This document shows, piece by piece, positions 16,277 to 23,942 of a stretch of 64,000 nucleotides of DNA (positions are counted from its first letter, which is position 1; each line of letters opens with the position of its first letter). The stretch is from Endozoicomonas numazuensis (GTDB lineage: Bacteria > Pseudomonadota > Gammaproteobacteria > Pseudomonadales > Endozoicomonadaceae). The notes beneath the pieces were generated by a model that searched no databases, was not told the origin of the DNA, and was given only the letters and a program-made list of their open reading frames with translations. The translations under genes and the position numbers were made by a program. The stretch lies in contig NZ_JOKH01000002.1 in NCBI RefSeq assembly GCF_000722635.1, positions 618,073 through 682,072 on the forward strand, read 5' to 3'.

Positions 16277-17125
16277 TTATTTCTCCGTTCCTTGAGATTG
16301 GGATTGAGTTTCAAACTGGACTGGCTGCCTTGATCCGCTGCGGATCTTGGTAAACAACTGTCCGAGGTGAGGCGGTTCGAATACATCCAGGCGTCCGCTG
16401 CGATCCTTGGCCGGGTAGCCATAGGGGTTGAGGGTTTGACAAATAAAGGTACGACGCAGGCTACCTTCTTCATCAGGCAGGCTGGCCAGAGTGATGACTT
16501 GGTCAACGATGCCGGGCAGCTCCAGACCGGTTTTACTGCCCTCGATCTGGGGCTGGTGGAGCTTGCGGTTAAAGTCGTCCACCCGCTCCTCGAGAATGGC
16601 AACAAAGACTACATTCTTGCCCCGGGCATGCTGTAGATGAGTTAACGCTGCGATCATTTCCTGCCCATGCAGACCATAAGCTCCCCGAGTATCCGGTTTG
16701 CCAGTTTTCTCGGAGAAAGCCTGGGGCTGGCCCTTGCACCACTGAAAGCAAAGCCGCCCCAGCACCGTGATGGAGTCAATAAAGTAGGTGTCGTACTTCT
16801 CCAAGGATTCAGGGTCACCGTACTTGCGACACACGGCTTCATAGTGGGCTTTCGAATACACCTGATCGTCCCGAAGCGCCGGGTTGGGACCCGCCAGGTA
16901 GACGGCAAAGTTTCGGAACTCCGGCCAGGTGGCCGGGCGAAGAGTATCGCCAGGCCACTCCTGAACCGCTAGGTCACCGGCTTCCAGATCCACAAACAAG
17001 GTGGTGTCCGGGTTGAGGCTCAGCAGCTGGGTGGTTTTACCCACCCCACTGTTGCCCAGCAGCACACACTTGATGCCCTTGTGCTCCTGGCTGCGTTGCT
17101 GTGAGTTGAGAATGGGAAGGCTCAT
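16277..17125 (-). CDS. phage AAA+ ATPase, Sak4/RecA-like (AAA_24)
   Basis: 282 residues from ATG 17123-17125, chosen for GGGAGG 6 nt upstream and the ATGA overlap with the previous stop. Walker A is KCVLLGNSGVGKTTQLLSL; DTTLFVDLEAGDLAVQEW and TYFIDSITVLGRLCFQW (Walker B) follow, then KNVVFVAILEERVDD. This is the P-loop core of phage single-strand annealing/RecA-like Sak4 proteins. It probably promotes recombination with the adjacent SSB-like candidate and the primase-helicase. Confidence 0.82.
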   Translation of the reverse strand: MSLPILNSQQRSQEHKGIKCVLLGNSGVGKTTQLLSLNPDTTLFVDLEAGDLAVQEWPGDTLRPATWPEFRNFAVYLAGPNPALRDDQVYSKAHYEAVCRKYGDPESLEKYDTYFIDSITVLGRLCFQWCKGQPQAFSEKTGKPDTRGAYGLHGQEMIAALTHLQHARGKNVVFVAILEERVDDFNRKLHQPQIEGSKTGLELPGIVDQVITLASLPDEEGSLRRTFICQTLNPYGYPAKDRSGRLDVFEPPHLGQLFTKIRSGSRQPVQFETQSQSQGTEK

Positions 17126-17589
17126 TTCGAACCTCCCACCAGCTTGTAGGTGCAACGTCCAGGCTTCACTTGCAAGGCTGGCTCAAAGGATCGACGAACT
17201 TCCTGAGGCCAACAATCAAACTTCTTCTGTGGCACTGAGTAATGAACATCCAGGAACTCAGAAGGATCTTCTCCCTGCTCCTGAATCCGCTGAGCTATGG
17301 TCTTCAGTTTTTGTTGATCCCAGCTAACTTCCCTGGGCAGATCCACCAGCACTCGTACACCCTCATCTTCAAAGCTGATTTCACCAAACTCCTGCTGCAG
17401 TTGCGCCCGAGCCTGTGAAGCCTTGAAAACGTATTTGTAGGCGACCACTGACTCCAGCCAGTCTTTTTGCAGCTGGAGTTGCGCCAGGGCTTTATCCGTA
17501 TCCCTGACCAGCGTCGCCAACTCTTCTCCGGAACGGGCTGCCAATTCAGCGACGCCCAAACCCTGGATGTTTTCCAGCTCACTGCTCAT
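17122..17589 (-). CDS. hypothetical phage protein with N-terminal coiled coil
   Basis: 155 residues. A helical, heptad-rich N-terminal half (ELAARSGEELATLVRDTDKALAQLQLQKDWLE) is followed by a mixed domain with VRVLVDLPREVSWDQQKLKTIAQRIQEQGEDPSEF and ends CTYKLVGGSK. It overlaps both neighbours by 4 bp, so it belongs to the recombination operon. Length, acidic character and position would suit a Gam-like or recombination accessory protein, but no signature supports that choice. Confidence 0.5.
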   Translation of the reverse strand: MSSELENIQGLGVAELAARSGEELATLVRDTDKALAQLQLQKDWLESVVAYKYVFKASQARAQLQQEFGEISFEDEGVRVLVDLPREVSWDQQKLKTIAQRIQEQGEDPSEFLDVHYSVPQKKFDCWPQEVRRSFEPALQVKPGRCTYKLVGGSK

Positions 17590-17855
17590 GACTCACCCTC
17601 CTGATCCACCACCGGTGAGCCTACTGCGTTATAGAGCCGGGACTGCTCGTACTCCAGAACATCTGACAACCGATACAAGATTTTGGACCCGATTCGCATA
17701 AAGCGGGGACCGGTGCCATCCTGACGCATTCTGGCCAGAGACTTGATGCTGATATTGAGACGCCTGGACAGCTGGAGTGAGTCCAGATGAGCCACCCGGG
17801 TTTCAGGTGTAGGACAAAGTGTAGGAGCAACGGCTCCTGGTACTGAGTCTTGCAT
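17586..17855 (-). CDS. AlpA/excisionase-like small HTH regulator
   Basis: 89 residues from ATG 17853-17855, chosen for GGAGG 5-6 nt upstream; a longer frame begins at 17882. The HTH reads LQLSRRLNISIKSLARMRQDGTGPRFMRIGSKILYRLSDVLEYEQSRL, the typical AlpA/MerR-like winged-helix of phage excisionases and small regulators. First gene of the minus-strand recombination and replication operon, so a control role is likely. Copies of a GTAGGAG repeat lie in and just upstream of its 5' end. Confidence 0.72.
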   Translation of the reverse strand: MQDSVPGAVAPTLCPTPETRVAHLDSLQLSRRLNISIKSLARMRQDGTGPRFMRIGSKILYRLSDVLEYEQSRLYNAVGSPVVDQEGES

Positions 17856-17947
17856 GATGACCTCCGTGCTTTTCGTGTTCATGCAAGACTGATACTGGGG
17901 GAGTGACTGTAGGAGAAGTGTAGGAGCTGTAGGAGAAACTGTAGGAG
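17807..17947. repeat. six GTAGGAG-type direct repeats at the head of the replication operon
   Basis: CTGTAGGAG or GTGTAGGAG occurs at 17807-17815 (ends GAC), 17819-17827, 17907-17915, 17918-17926, 17927-17935 and 17939-17947. Four are packed into 41 bp directly upstream of the AlpA-like gene on the minus strand (where they read CTCCTACAG). The 9-12 bp spacing puts several on one DNA face, as in a regulator-binding array. Confidence 0.55.
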
Positions 17948-17971
17948 GACGCTTTTTTCTGAAATTAATGC

Positions 17972-17996
17972 AAAAAAAACCGGCTCAGGGGCCGGT
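17972..17996 (-). terminator. intrinsic terminator after the 18.0-20.1 kb gene pair
   Basis: On the minus strand ACCGGC (complement of 17991-17996) pairs with GCCGGT (complement of 17980-17985) over a 5-6 nt loop, followed by eight T (17979-17972). It ends the 18021-20124 transcript and separates it from the AlpA-like operon. Confidence 0.75.
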
Positions 17997-18020
17997 ATTG
18001 ATGTCATTGTGATTGGTTGA

Positions 18021-18953
18021 TCACACTTCGGATGTCTGAAACATCTCCAGCTCTTCAAATGCTTTCAACCAACAGCGCCCTGAAGCACCCGGTTCATAAG
18101 CAATGAATTCCCTCCAGCGAGGTTCTTTATGGAAGAACTGGCTGAGATTGCTGGAACTGGACTCTTCCAGGAGTAATTGGGTCAGAATTCGGGGAGCACT
18201 TCTTTTACCGGCCTGTACCAACTGATCCACCAGCTGGCATCGAGCTGGTCCACCTTTCAGTAGCCAGGGATCATGGCCTAACACCCTCAGTATTCCGTTA
18301 TGCTCATCCCAGATAATCCCTACCCGCTCTAGTCGTGCCTGATCCGGATCAACGTACGAAAGAAACCGGTTATAGTCGACAGCGAGTGACCCTTTAGGCA
18401 ATAACTCATCCAGAGGCAGCAGCTGAAACCCCGGAGGTAAAACCATATACCGGGACTTGGGCTTTTGCCTGGAAATCACCACACAGGACGACAAGGGTTG
18501 AGCAAACAAACAATCCGCAATATCGTCAAAATTCGGGTTCAGCTCTCGAATCAGTAATACCGTGACGCCTTTAATCTCTCCCAGCTTCCAGACCCGGTCA
18601 TCCAGTAGGGGTTCGACTTGGTCCAGATTGAGCTTTTCAGCCAGCCACTCCGGGAACCACTCCATCCGGAATTTGTACATCCTCAACTCATCGTCCGTGA
18701 CCTTATGGCAGCCGTTGTAATAGTAGACAAACTCATCCTTGACCCTGTGCACCTGACGATAGCCGTCCTGCAGATCATCCGGGTAGTCCACCATGATCAG
18801 TCGGTCATCGGCAGGGCCTTTCGGGATAAAGGCATTATTGCCAATGATGTCCTGCCAGCACTCAGGGTAATAGAACTTCAGCTCACTGATCCGTTCTTTA
18901 TTCGTAGCTGCCTCAAAACAACTTTGTAAGAAATCAAACGCTTCTCGCTTCAT
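18021..18953 (-). CDS. hypothetical protein, second gene of prophage pair
   Basis: 310 residues from ATG 18951-18953 (AAGGGTA just upstream); the longer frame begins inside the partner gene. No family recognised. Seen: an N-terminal helical segment (KREAFDFLQSCFEAATNKERISELKFYYPECWQDIIG), a central alpha/beta stretch with GVTVLLIRELNPNFDDIADCLF and SCVVISRQKPKSRYMVLPPGFQLLPLDE, and a C-terminal helical region. The start overlaps the end of the 18934-20124 gene by 20 bp, so the two are cotranslated. The pair has its own terminator and a different apparent theme from replication genes, as accessory (for example defence) loci often do. That is inference. Confidence 0.6.
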   Translation of the reverse strand: MKREAFDFLQSCFEAATNKERISELKFYYPECWQDIIGNNAFIPKGPADDRLIMVDYPDDLQDGYRQVHRVKDEFVYYYNGCHKVTDDELRMYKFRMEWFPEWLAEKLNLDQVEPLLDDRVWKLGEIKGVTVLLIRELNPNFDDIADCLFAQPLSSCVVISRQKPKSRYMVLPPGFQLLPLDELLPKGSLAVDYNRFLSYVDPDQARLERVGIIWDEHNGILRVLGHDPWLLKGGPARCQLVDQLVQAGKRSAPRILTQLLLEESSSSNLSQFFHKEPRWREFIAYEPGASGRCWLKAFEELEMFQTSEV

Positions 18954-20124
18954 TACCCTTGTCCTTATCTTTATCCTCCAGAAGAATACCCATCTGCACC
19001 AATAGGTCATGGTTCAGGTAACGCTCACGCTGCGACAAGTCACGCAGGGAGCAACTATTGGGCGCACTGAGCCGTACAACAATGGTTTCTTCCGGCAGAT
19101 CATCAGTAGCTTCACAATGAAAGGCCAGGGTAACGCTTCGTATTTTGTATTTCCGGCTATCTTCCAGGCTGACACCGTTATCGTCCAGATTCTGATAGGC
19201 ATCGGAACGAAAAGCTTTTCTTGGGGTGGCTTTATAGACAGTAATACCTTGTCCAGGACTGACCTGGGTATCGATCTCTTTGACCACCGCTTCCTTGATT
19301 CCGAACTTCAGCTCGAAGCTGTCCTCAAAGTTGGGGCGCTGACGGAAGATCTCCAGATTAACCGGCCTGAGCTTCAGCTTTTCAGGACTGTCTTCCTGAT
19401 CCAGGACCGACTCACAGAAGGTTTGCTTCAGCACGTCACGAATGACTTTCTGATCTGCATATAACTCGATGATACCGGTCTCCGGCTCATAAGTGACCGC
19501 ATACTCACGAGCCGGGTGGATGGTTTCCAGAATGACATCCTTGCCTTCTTCATCGAGCACCTCAAAACTGACAGGTAGGCCTTCCCGGTAAATAATAAAC
19601 TGCAGCACAGTGACCAAAGCATGATGCTCACTATGACGTTGTCGTTTCTGCCGCCTGACCACCAGCTTGTCATTATTGAAATGAGCTCTCAGCTTCTGCA
19701 CAAAATCAGCCAGATCAACATCTTTGTCCAGGGGTACTGGAGCAGTGAGATAGTAGCCATCCCACATGCGACCATGATGCCGGTGATACTCCACATAGCG
19801 GATCTCTTCGGCCTTTCTGAAATCGCTCTCATTAGCCGCCAGAAGTCGGAGCGCATTGTCGTAAGGGTTGCTGGTGGTGTTATGGGACAGGTCACTCATA
19901 ACCCGCTGCCCGACCTCACTGGCCAGACCTACAATCCGCGTAGCCAGGTATTCCAGACGAGCCTGGTCGTGCTCATCCAGCTTCAAGACATGTTTGTAGA
20001 CTTCTTTGGGAGTAATGATTCGGGTAGTACCCGGAGAGACGGCTTTCAGGTCAATCTTGCAGAGTTCGAAAAAGGTATCTGACTCAAGATCAACGCCGTG
20101 CAGTACTTGATGGACTGCCTTCAT
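18934..20124 (-). CDS. hypothetical protein, first gene of prophage pair
   Basis: 396 residues from ATG 20122-20124, chosen for AAGGAG 5 nt upstream; the in-frame extension to 20190 uses a TTG without a ribosome site. No family recognised. The N-terminal half is helical and charged (DEHDQARLEYLATRIVGLASEVGQRV), with a His-rich RQKRQRHSEHHALVTVLQF segment near residue 185. The C-terminal half is beta-rich (ITVYKATPRKAF, YKIRSVTLAFHC) and ends in an acidic/basic DKDKDKGNE tail. Cotranscribed with the 18021 gene and divergent from the recombination cassette. Confidence 0.6.
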   Translation of the reverse strand: MKAVHQVLHGVDLESDTFFELCKIDLKAVSPGTTRIITPKEVYKHVLKLDEHDQARLEYLATRIVGLASEVGQRVMSDLSHNTTSNPYDNALRLLAANESDFRKAEEIRYVEYHRHHGRMWDGYYLTAPVPLDKDVDLADFVQKLRAHFNNDKLVVRRQKRQRHSEHHALVTVLQFIIYREGLPVSFEVLDEEGKDVILETIHPAREYAVTYEPETGIIELYADQKVIRDVLKQTFCESVLDQEDSPEKLKLRPVNLEIFRQRPNFEDSFELKFGIKEAVVKEIDTQVSPGQGITVYKATPRKAFRSDAYQNLDDNGVSLEDSRKYKIRSVTLAFHCEATDDLPEETIVVRLSAPNSCSLRDLSQRERYLNHDLLVQMGILLEDKDKDKGNEARSV

Positions 20125-20343
20125 ACTGGCTCCTTGCCATGGCGTAAGTTGATCCCTAACTTCAGGTGGAATGATCCAACTTATAGACAATTGATTTCAT
20201 GGTCAATAAATCCCTTTGAAAGACAATCCCATCTAAACGAAACAGATGCAGGACAGATCAGGACAAATTGCCCTTTTACAAAAACCACCGAGCTACCAAC
20301 AATAAGGAGTAGATCCGCACCACCCAGGGATGGGAGCACAACC

Positions 20344-20547
20344 ATGAACAAAACCCCATCAAGTCACCAGCCGCACCCCAATACCCTGGCTATCTGCCAG
20401 ATTCTGGCTGTCGGTATTGAACGTCGCCATAAAAAGCAGCAGGAGCCGGAAAACGCCGAAAGAGAGAAAGAACACTGGACTAATGCCGGAACCAGAGCCT
20501 GTATGTCTCATAAGGTTCAACGACAGGAGTCCAACAATGAAGAATGA
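20344..20547 (+). CDS. small basic hypothetical protein
   Basis: 67 residues, ATG 20344 preceded by GGGAG 7 nt upstream. N-terminal half is Pro/His/Gln-rich, then a short helix LAICQILAVGIERRHKKQQEPENAEREKEHW. It overlaps the DUF2924 start by 11 bp, suggesting coupling into the recombination cassette. Function unknown; its gene order upstream of DUF2924 and serine recombinase makes it part of that cassette. Confidence 0.5.
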   Translation: MNKTPSSHQPHPNTLAICQILAVGIERRHKKQQEPENAEREKEHWTNAGTRACMSHKVQRQESNNEE

Positions 20548-20998
20548 ATTATCCGAACAGTCAAGCCTGGCAGCCAAGGTGGCGGCTATTCAGAAGATGT
20601 CCACCAAGGCACTGCTGGAACTCTGGCCGAAACTCTATGGCACCGATGCGCCCAAGCTGAATAAACGACTGCTACGACAAAGATTATCCTTTCGGATTCA
20701 GGAGCTGGAACTGGGGAGTCTTTCCGAGAAACACAAGAACCGATTGCAACGGTTGCAACAACCCTCTGCTAAAGACAAGCCTGTGCCCAAGGCCAGAGTC
20801 AACAAGCCACCAGCAGGCACCCGGATTACTAAAGAATATGAAGGGGAAACCCATGAGGTGATAGTCACCAAAGAGGGCTTTGAGTATCGAGGGCAGATGT
20901 ACAGGAGCTTGTCTGGGATCGCCAAGCTGATTACTGGAAGTCACTGGTCAGGGCCGGTGTTCTTTGGATTGAAAGGAAGCAGCCATGGCCAAAAGTAA
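20537..20998 (+). CDS. DUF2924 family protein
   Basis: 153 residues from ATG 20537 (AGGAG seven nt upstream). The family pattern is clear: KMSTKALLELWPKLYGTDAPKLNKRLLRQRLSFRIQELELG, then a basic linker, then GTRITKEYEGETHEVIVTKEGFEYRGQMYRSLSGIAKLITGSHWSGPVFFGL. The C-terminal module is the same fold used by RAMA-like and other nucleic-acid-binding domains. DUF2924 genes almost always sit next to large serine recombinases in prophages; here the recombinase start overlaps by 14 bp. It probably assists or controls recombination. Confidence 0.9.
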   Translation: MKNELSEQSSLAAKVAAIQKMSTKALLELWPKLYGTDAPKLNKRLLRQRLSFRIQELELGSLSEKHKNRLQRLQQPSAKDKPVPKARVNKPPAGTRITKEYEGETHEVIVTKEGFEYRGQMYRSLSGIAKLITGSHWSGPVFFGLKGSSHGQK

Positions 20999-22328
20999 AA
21001 GTAAGATCAAGGACATCAAACGTTGCGCGGTCTACACCCGTAAATCTTCCGAGGAAGGGCTAGAGCAGGAATTCAATTCACTCCATGCCCAACGGGAGGC
21101 CGGAGAAGCCTACATCACTTCCCAGAAACAGGAAGGCTGGATTCTGGTGCCGGATGAGTACGACGATGGTGGCTTTTCCGGGGGCAATATGGAACGGCCT
21201 GCGCTTCAGCGACTGATGAAAGATGTTGAAGCCGGGAAGATTGATGTGGTGGTTGTTTATAAAGTCGACCGTCTCTCCAGATCACTGGCTGACTTTGCCC
21301 GGCTGGTGGAAGTGTTCGACAAGCACCAAGTTTCGTTCGTGGCGGTGACCCAACAGTTCAATACCACCAGCAGCATGGGACGGCTGACGTTAAACATTCT
21401 ACTGTCGTTTGCCCAGTTTGAACGGGAAGTGACTGGCGAACGAATCAGGGACAAGTTCCTGCTCTCCAAGAAGAAAGGCAAGTGGATGGGCGGTACGCCT
21501 CCATTGGGCTATGACGTGGTGGATCGCAAGCTGATTCCCAATGAAGGGGAAGCGGTGATTATCCGGGAAATCTTCAAGACCTTTATTGAAACCCGCTCCC
21601 AAATTGAAACCGCCGAGCGGATGAACGACATGGGTTTCCGCACCAAACGACTGCCTCGCAAGGACGGCAAAGTAGCCGGTAGTAAGAAGTTCACCCGCAC
21701 CGCCATCTACAAGCTGCTGAAGAGCCGCCTCTATATTGGTGAGATCGGCCACAAGGGAGAATGGTATCCCGGAGAGCACAAAGCCCTCATCAAACTGGAG
21801 GTCTGGGCAAAGGTAGAGGCCATTCTTCAGGGCAACAGCTCAAACCGGCAAACAGACAGCCGACACAGGCGCAGCCCTTCGTTTCTGCGGGGTTTTCTGT
21901 TCGGACCAGAACAGGAAGCCCTGATACCCACGGCCACCCGCAGCAAGGGCAAACTCCACCGCTACTACGTCAGCAGCATGGCCCGGAAGCACGGTCACAA
22001 ACACTCACCCCTGCCTACAGTGCCTGCGAAAGAGATTGAGTTTCTGGTAGTGGAGCATCTCCGGGATTTACTGAAGCAACCGGAGATCATTTTCACCACC
22101 TGGCAGATGCTAACGGATCAGGAAACGCTCAATGAAGATCAGGTCAGGGAAGCCCTGAACGATCTGTCGGATATCTGGAACCTGCTGTTTCCAGAAGAGC
22201 AGCGCCGTTTGATGAAACTGCTGGTCAGTCGTATAGATGTCCACCAGCAGGGCATCAGTATTCGCGTCAATCAGGAAGGGATACCCACCATTACTAACGA
22301 GTTACAAGGAGAAGTGACATGGCCATAA
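20985..22328 (+). CDS. large serine recombinase (prophage integrase)
   Basis: 447 residues, SD AAGGAAG. The resolvase domain holds the catalytic Ser21 in RCAVYTRKSSEEG, then DEYDDGGFSGGNMERPALQRLM and VVVYKVDRLSRS. The recombinase domain follows (MGGTPPLGYDVVDRKLIPNEGEA, TAIYKLLKSRLYIGEIGHKGEWYPGEHKALI). The zinc-ribbon region is poor in Cys, since FGPEQEALIPTATRSKG replaces the usual CxxC, so metal binding there may be lost. It catalyses integration/excision by Ser-mediated strand exchange. Tightly coupled with DUF2924 and the 22319 gene. Confidence 0.93.
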   Translation: MAKSKSKIKDIKRCAVYTRKSSEEGLEQEFNSLHAQREAGEAYITSQKQEGWILVPDEYDDGGFSGGNMERPALQRLMKDVEAGKIDVVVVYKVDRLSRSLADFARLVEVFDKHQVSFVAVTQQFNTTSSMGRLTLNILLSFAQFEREVTGERIRDKFLLSKKKGKWMGGTPPLGYDVVDRKLIPNEGEAVIIREIFKTFIETRSQIETAERMNDMGFRTKRLPRKDGKVAGSKKFTRTAIYKLLKSRLYIGEIGHKGEWYPGEHKALIKLEVWAKVEAILQGNSSNRQTDSRHRRSPSFLRGFLFGPEQEALIPTATRSKGKLHRYYVSSMARKHGHKHSPLPTVPAKEIEFLVVEHLRDLLKQPEIIFTTWQMLTDQETLNEDQVREALNDLSDIWNLLFPEEQRRLMKLLVSRIDVHQQGISIRVNQEGIPTITNELQGEVTWP

Positions 22329-22744
22329 AAGTAACCGGAAAAGCCACCCGCACCTACCTCGAAGACGAGAACTGCATTCTGGTGCATATCCCCATCAAGT
22401 TCATCAGCCGCAAAGGTAAGACCCAGATTACCACACCGGATGGTCGTCCTGTGCTGGAAGAGGCCGATCCAGCTTTGAGGAATGCTCTGGTCAGGGCGCA
22501 TCGATGGTTGAAGGCATTGGAGTCTGGCAAAGAGCAGCACCTGAATACGCTGGCCCAGAAGGAAGGGATTACCAGTGTCAGCTATGCGTCTCGAATTCTG
22601 CGCCTGACCACCCTGTCACCAGAAATTCAAGAGGCCATCATTGATGGCAGAAGTCTGGGTGGGCTGACACTGGCTGACTTTATGAAGCCTTTCCCCCTGC
22701 TCTGGTCAGAGCAGAAGAAGGCATTGGGGATACCGGAAGACTAA
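22319..22744 (+). CDS. recombinase-associated hypothetical protein
   Basis: 141 residues; SD AAGGAG and a 10-bp overlap with the recombinase stop. N-terminal beta part (NCILVHIPIKFISRKGKTQITTPDGR) is followed by helices, ending in an HTH-like segment LAQKEGITSVSYASRILRLTTLSPEIQEAIIDGR, which recalls the region seen at the C-terminus of ParB/KorB-type DNA-binding proteins. Repeatedly found as the third gene after DUF2924 and the recombinase in prophages (from general knowledge). Possible directionality factor; not demonstrated. Confidence 0.7.
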   Translation: MAIKVTGKATRTYLEDENCILVHIPIKFISRKGKTQITTPDGRPVLEEADPALRNALVRAHRWLKALESGKEQHLNTLAQKEGITSVSYASRILRLTTLSPEIQEAIIDGRSLGGLTLADFMKPFPLLWSEQKKALGIPED

Positions 22745-23235
22745 TCGGTTTTCTCTGCCGCCTTGGTTAGTGCCACTGCAATGCCAGCGGCCAAGACAAA
22801 ACCACCCAGATATTTCAAAGCCGTAGGTTTTTCTGCCAGAACGGCAACTACAGCTACAGTCGCGACCCCTGCGCCGACACCATTTCTGACTTGAGCTGAG
22901 GTAACTTTCAGCCCACCAGCCCATTTAATGAAATGCTCACAGTTCTTTGTCCGAACACAGTAGTCCCATGAACCAATTTGTGTCCGAGCTCTACCCAATA
23001 GTTCAGAAAGTGAAGTATTGAATTGAATGTCCGCTACATAAGTCTTTTTACCTTGGGTAACCACATCCCATGTTTCTTCTTGCACAGTGCCTGTTCGGTC
23101 AGTAGCAGAAATGAGCATGTATTGTCCCTTGCCACATTTCCGGTCAGAAACAAGTGACCAATGCTGATAAGGCATAGGGCCAAAATTGAAATCGGTGACT
23201 ACAACATCACCTGGTTGTACTACCATCTGTTGCAC
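22741..23235 (-). CDS. LRAT-like (NlpC/P60 superfamily) domain protein with C-terminal membrane segment
   Basis: About 164 residues from a GTG at 23233-23235 preceded by AGGGAG; an upstream TTG at 23319 is less likely. The LRAT/H-box pattern is visible: VQPGDVVVTDF, QHWSLVSD (catalytic His25), and the hallmark NCEHFIKWA (Cys99). These proteins use Cys-His-His acyl transfer or hydrolysis on lipids. The C-terminal 45 residues form hydrophobic helices (GVATVAVVAVLA, YLGGFVLAAGIAVAL), so it is membrane-bound. Convergent with the recombinase cassette, and likely lysogenic cargo. Confidence 0.75.
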   Translation of the reverse strand: MQQMVVQPGDVVVTDFNFGPMPYQHWSLVSDRKCGKGQYMLISATDRTGTVQEETWDVVTQGKKTYVADIQFNTSLSELLGRARTQIGSWDYCVRTKNCEHFIKWAGGLKVTSAQVRNGVGAGVATVAVVAVLAEKPTALKYLGGFVLAAGIAVALTKAAEKTD

Positions 23236-23439
23236 ACAACACTCCCTTGTGATTCGGTTTTTTAATTTGCTCTCCCAGTATCTGTATGGGCGACAGCTTG
23301 GAATTACAACCCCGAACAAGAATGACTATAAAAAGGTTCGTAGAAGGTTCCCCACACATACCGCTACAAAAGTGCAAACTAAACACCCGTTTGAATGACC
23401 AAAAACCACCGGCAACACACTGATTATAAAGAGGAAATC

Positions 23440-23476
23440 AAATAGCGTACTTCAAAGTGGCCGAAGTACGTTATTT
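23440..23476. repeat. 14-bp inverted repeat at the right edge of the prophage
   Basis: Arms 23440-23453 (AAATAGCGTACTTC) and 23463-23476 (GAAGTACGTTATTT) pair with one mismatch around 9 bp. It lies in the 400-bp stretch 23236-23612 with no gene, between the cargo gene and the tRNA terminator. GATTATAA also occurs twice nearby (about 23422 and 23565). A candidate operator or recombinase-binding site. Confidence 0.4.
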
Positions 23477-23612
23477 AGAGAAGAGAGAGAAAAAATAGCC
23501 CAAAAATGGCCAAAAATCGGCTTTTTTAAGAATTTTCCAGGTACGCAGTTATAAGACAGAGGATGATTATAAGGCAGGCAGGGAGCCAGAAAAAACCAAC
23601 CTCTAAAACGAC

Positions 23613-23650
23613 AAAAAGCCCTGCTTTCTTCGAGAAATACAGGGCTTTTT
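23613..23650 (-). terminator. bidirectional hairpin terminator after the tRNA pair
   Basis: AAAAAGCCCTG (23613-23623) and CAGGGCTTTTT (23640-23650) form an 11-bp symmetric stem with A and T tracts on both sides. It ends the tRNA transcript on the minus strand and can also stop transcription leaving the prophage. Confidence 0.85.
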
Positions 23651-23655
23651 GAATA

Positions 23656-23732
23656 TGGCGCACTCGGAAGGATTCGAACCTTCGACCGCTCGGTTCGTAG
23701 CCGAGTACTCTATCCAGCTGAGCTACGAGTGC
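23656..23732 (-). tRNA. tRNA-Arg (anticodon ACG)
   Basis: 77 nt including an encoded CCA. The acceptor GCACTCG pairs with CGAGTGC (23660-23666), the D arm is TAGCTCAGCTGGATAGAG, the anticodon loop is GGCTACGAACC with ACG, and the T arm contains GGTTCGAATCC. Close to the tRNA-Arg(ACG) of gammaproteobacteria. Confidence 0.96.
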
Positions 23733-23751
23733 GTTGTTCTTTTTTCAATTC

Positions 23752-23839
23752 TGGCGGTGAGGGAGGGATTCGAACCCTCGATACGTTTCCGTATACACAC
23801 TTTCCAGGCGTGCTCCTTCGGCCACTCGGACACCTCACC
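23752..23839 (-). tRNA. tRNA-Ser (anticodon GGA)
   Basis: 88 nt with encoded CCA and the long variable arm of class II tRNAs (TATACGGAAACGTATC). The acceptor GGTGAGG pairs with CCTCACC (23756-23762), the anticodon stem-loop is GCCTGGAAAGTGT with GGA, and the T arm contains GGTTCGAATCC. 19 bp from tRNA-Arg, in the same transcript. Confidence 0.96.
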
Positions 23840-23942
23840 GTCGCTGTCGTCCGCGTCTGTTGCTGCGAACGGAGCCGTACTTTATAGCAGGTCTGCATGA
23901 AAGGCAAAGCCAAAATGCACTTTTTTTCCGTTTTAAGGGCAA

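Noticed and set aside
18934-20190. Longer form of the 396-residue prophage protein starting at a TTG
   Set aside because: The ATG at 20124 has a strong AAGGAG site, while the TTG has none.
23656-23839. tRNA genes as the prophage attachment site
   Set aside because: The integrase is a serine recombinase, which usually does not use tRNA genes, and no duplicated tRNA end is seen.
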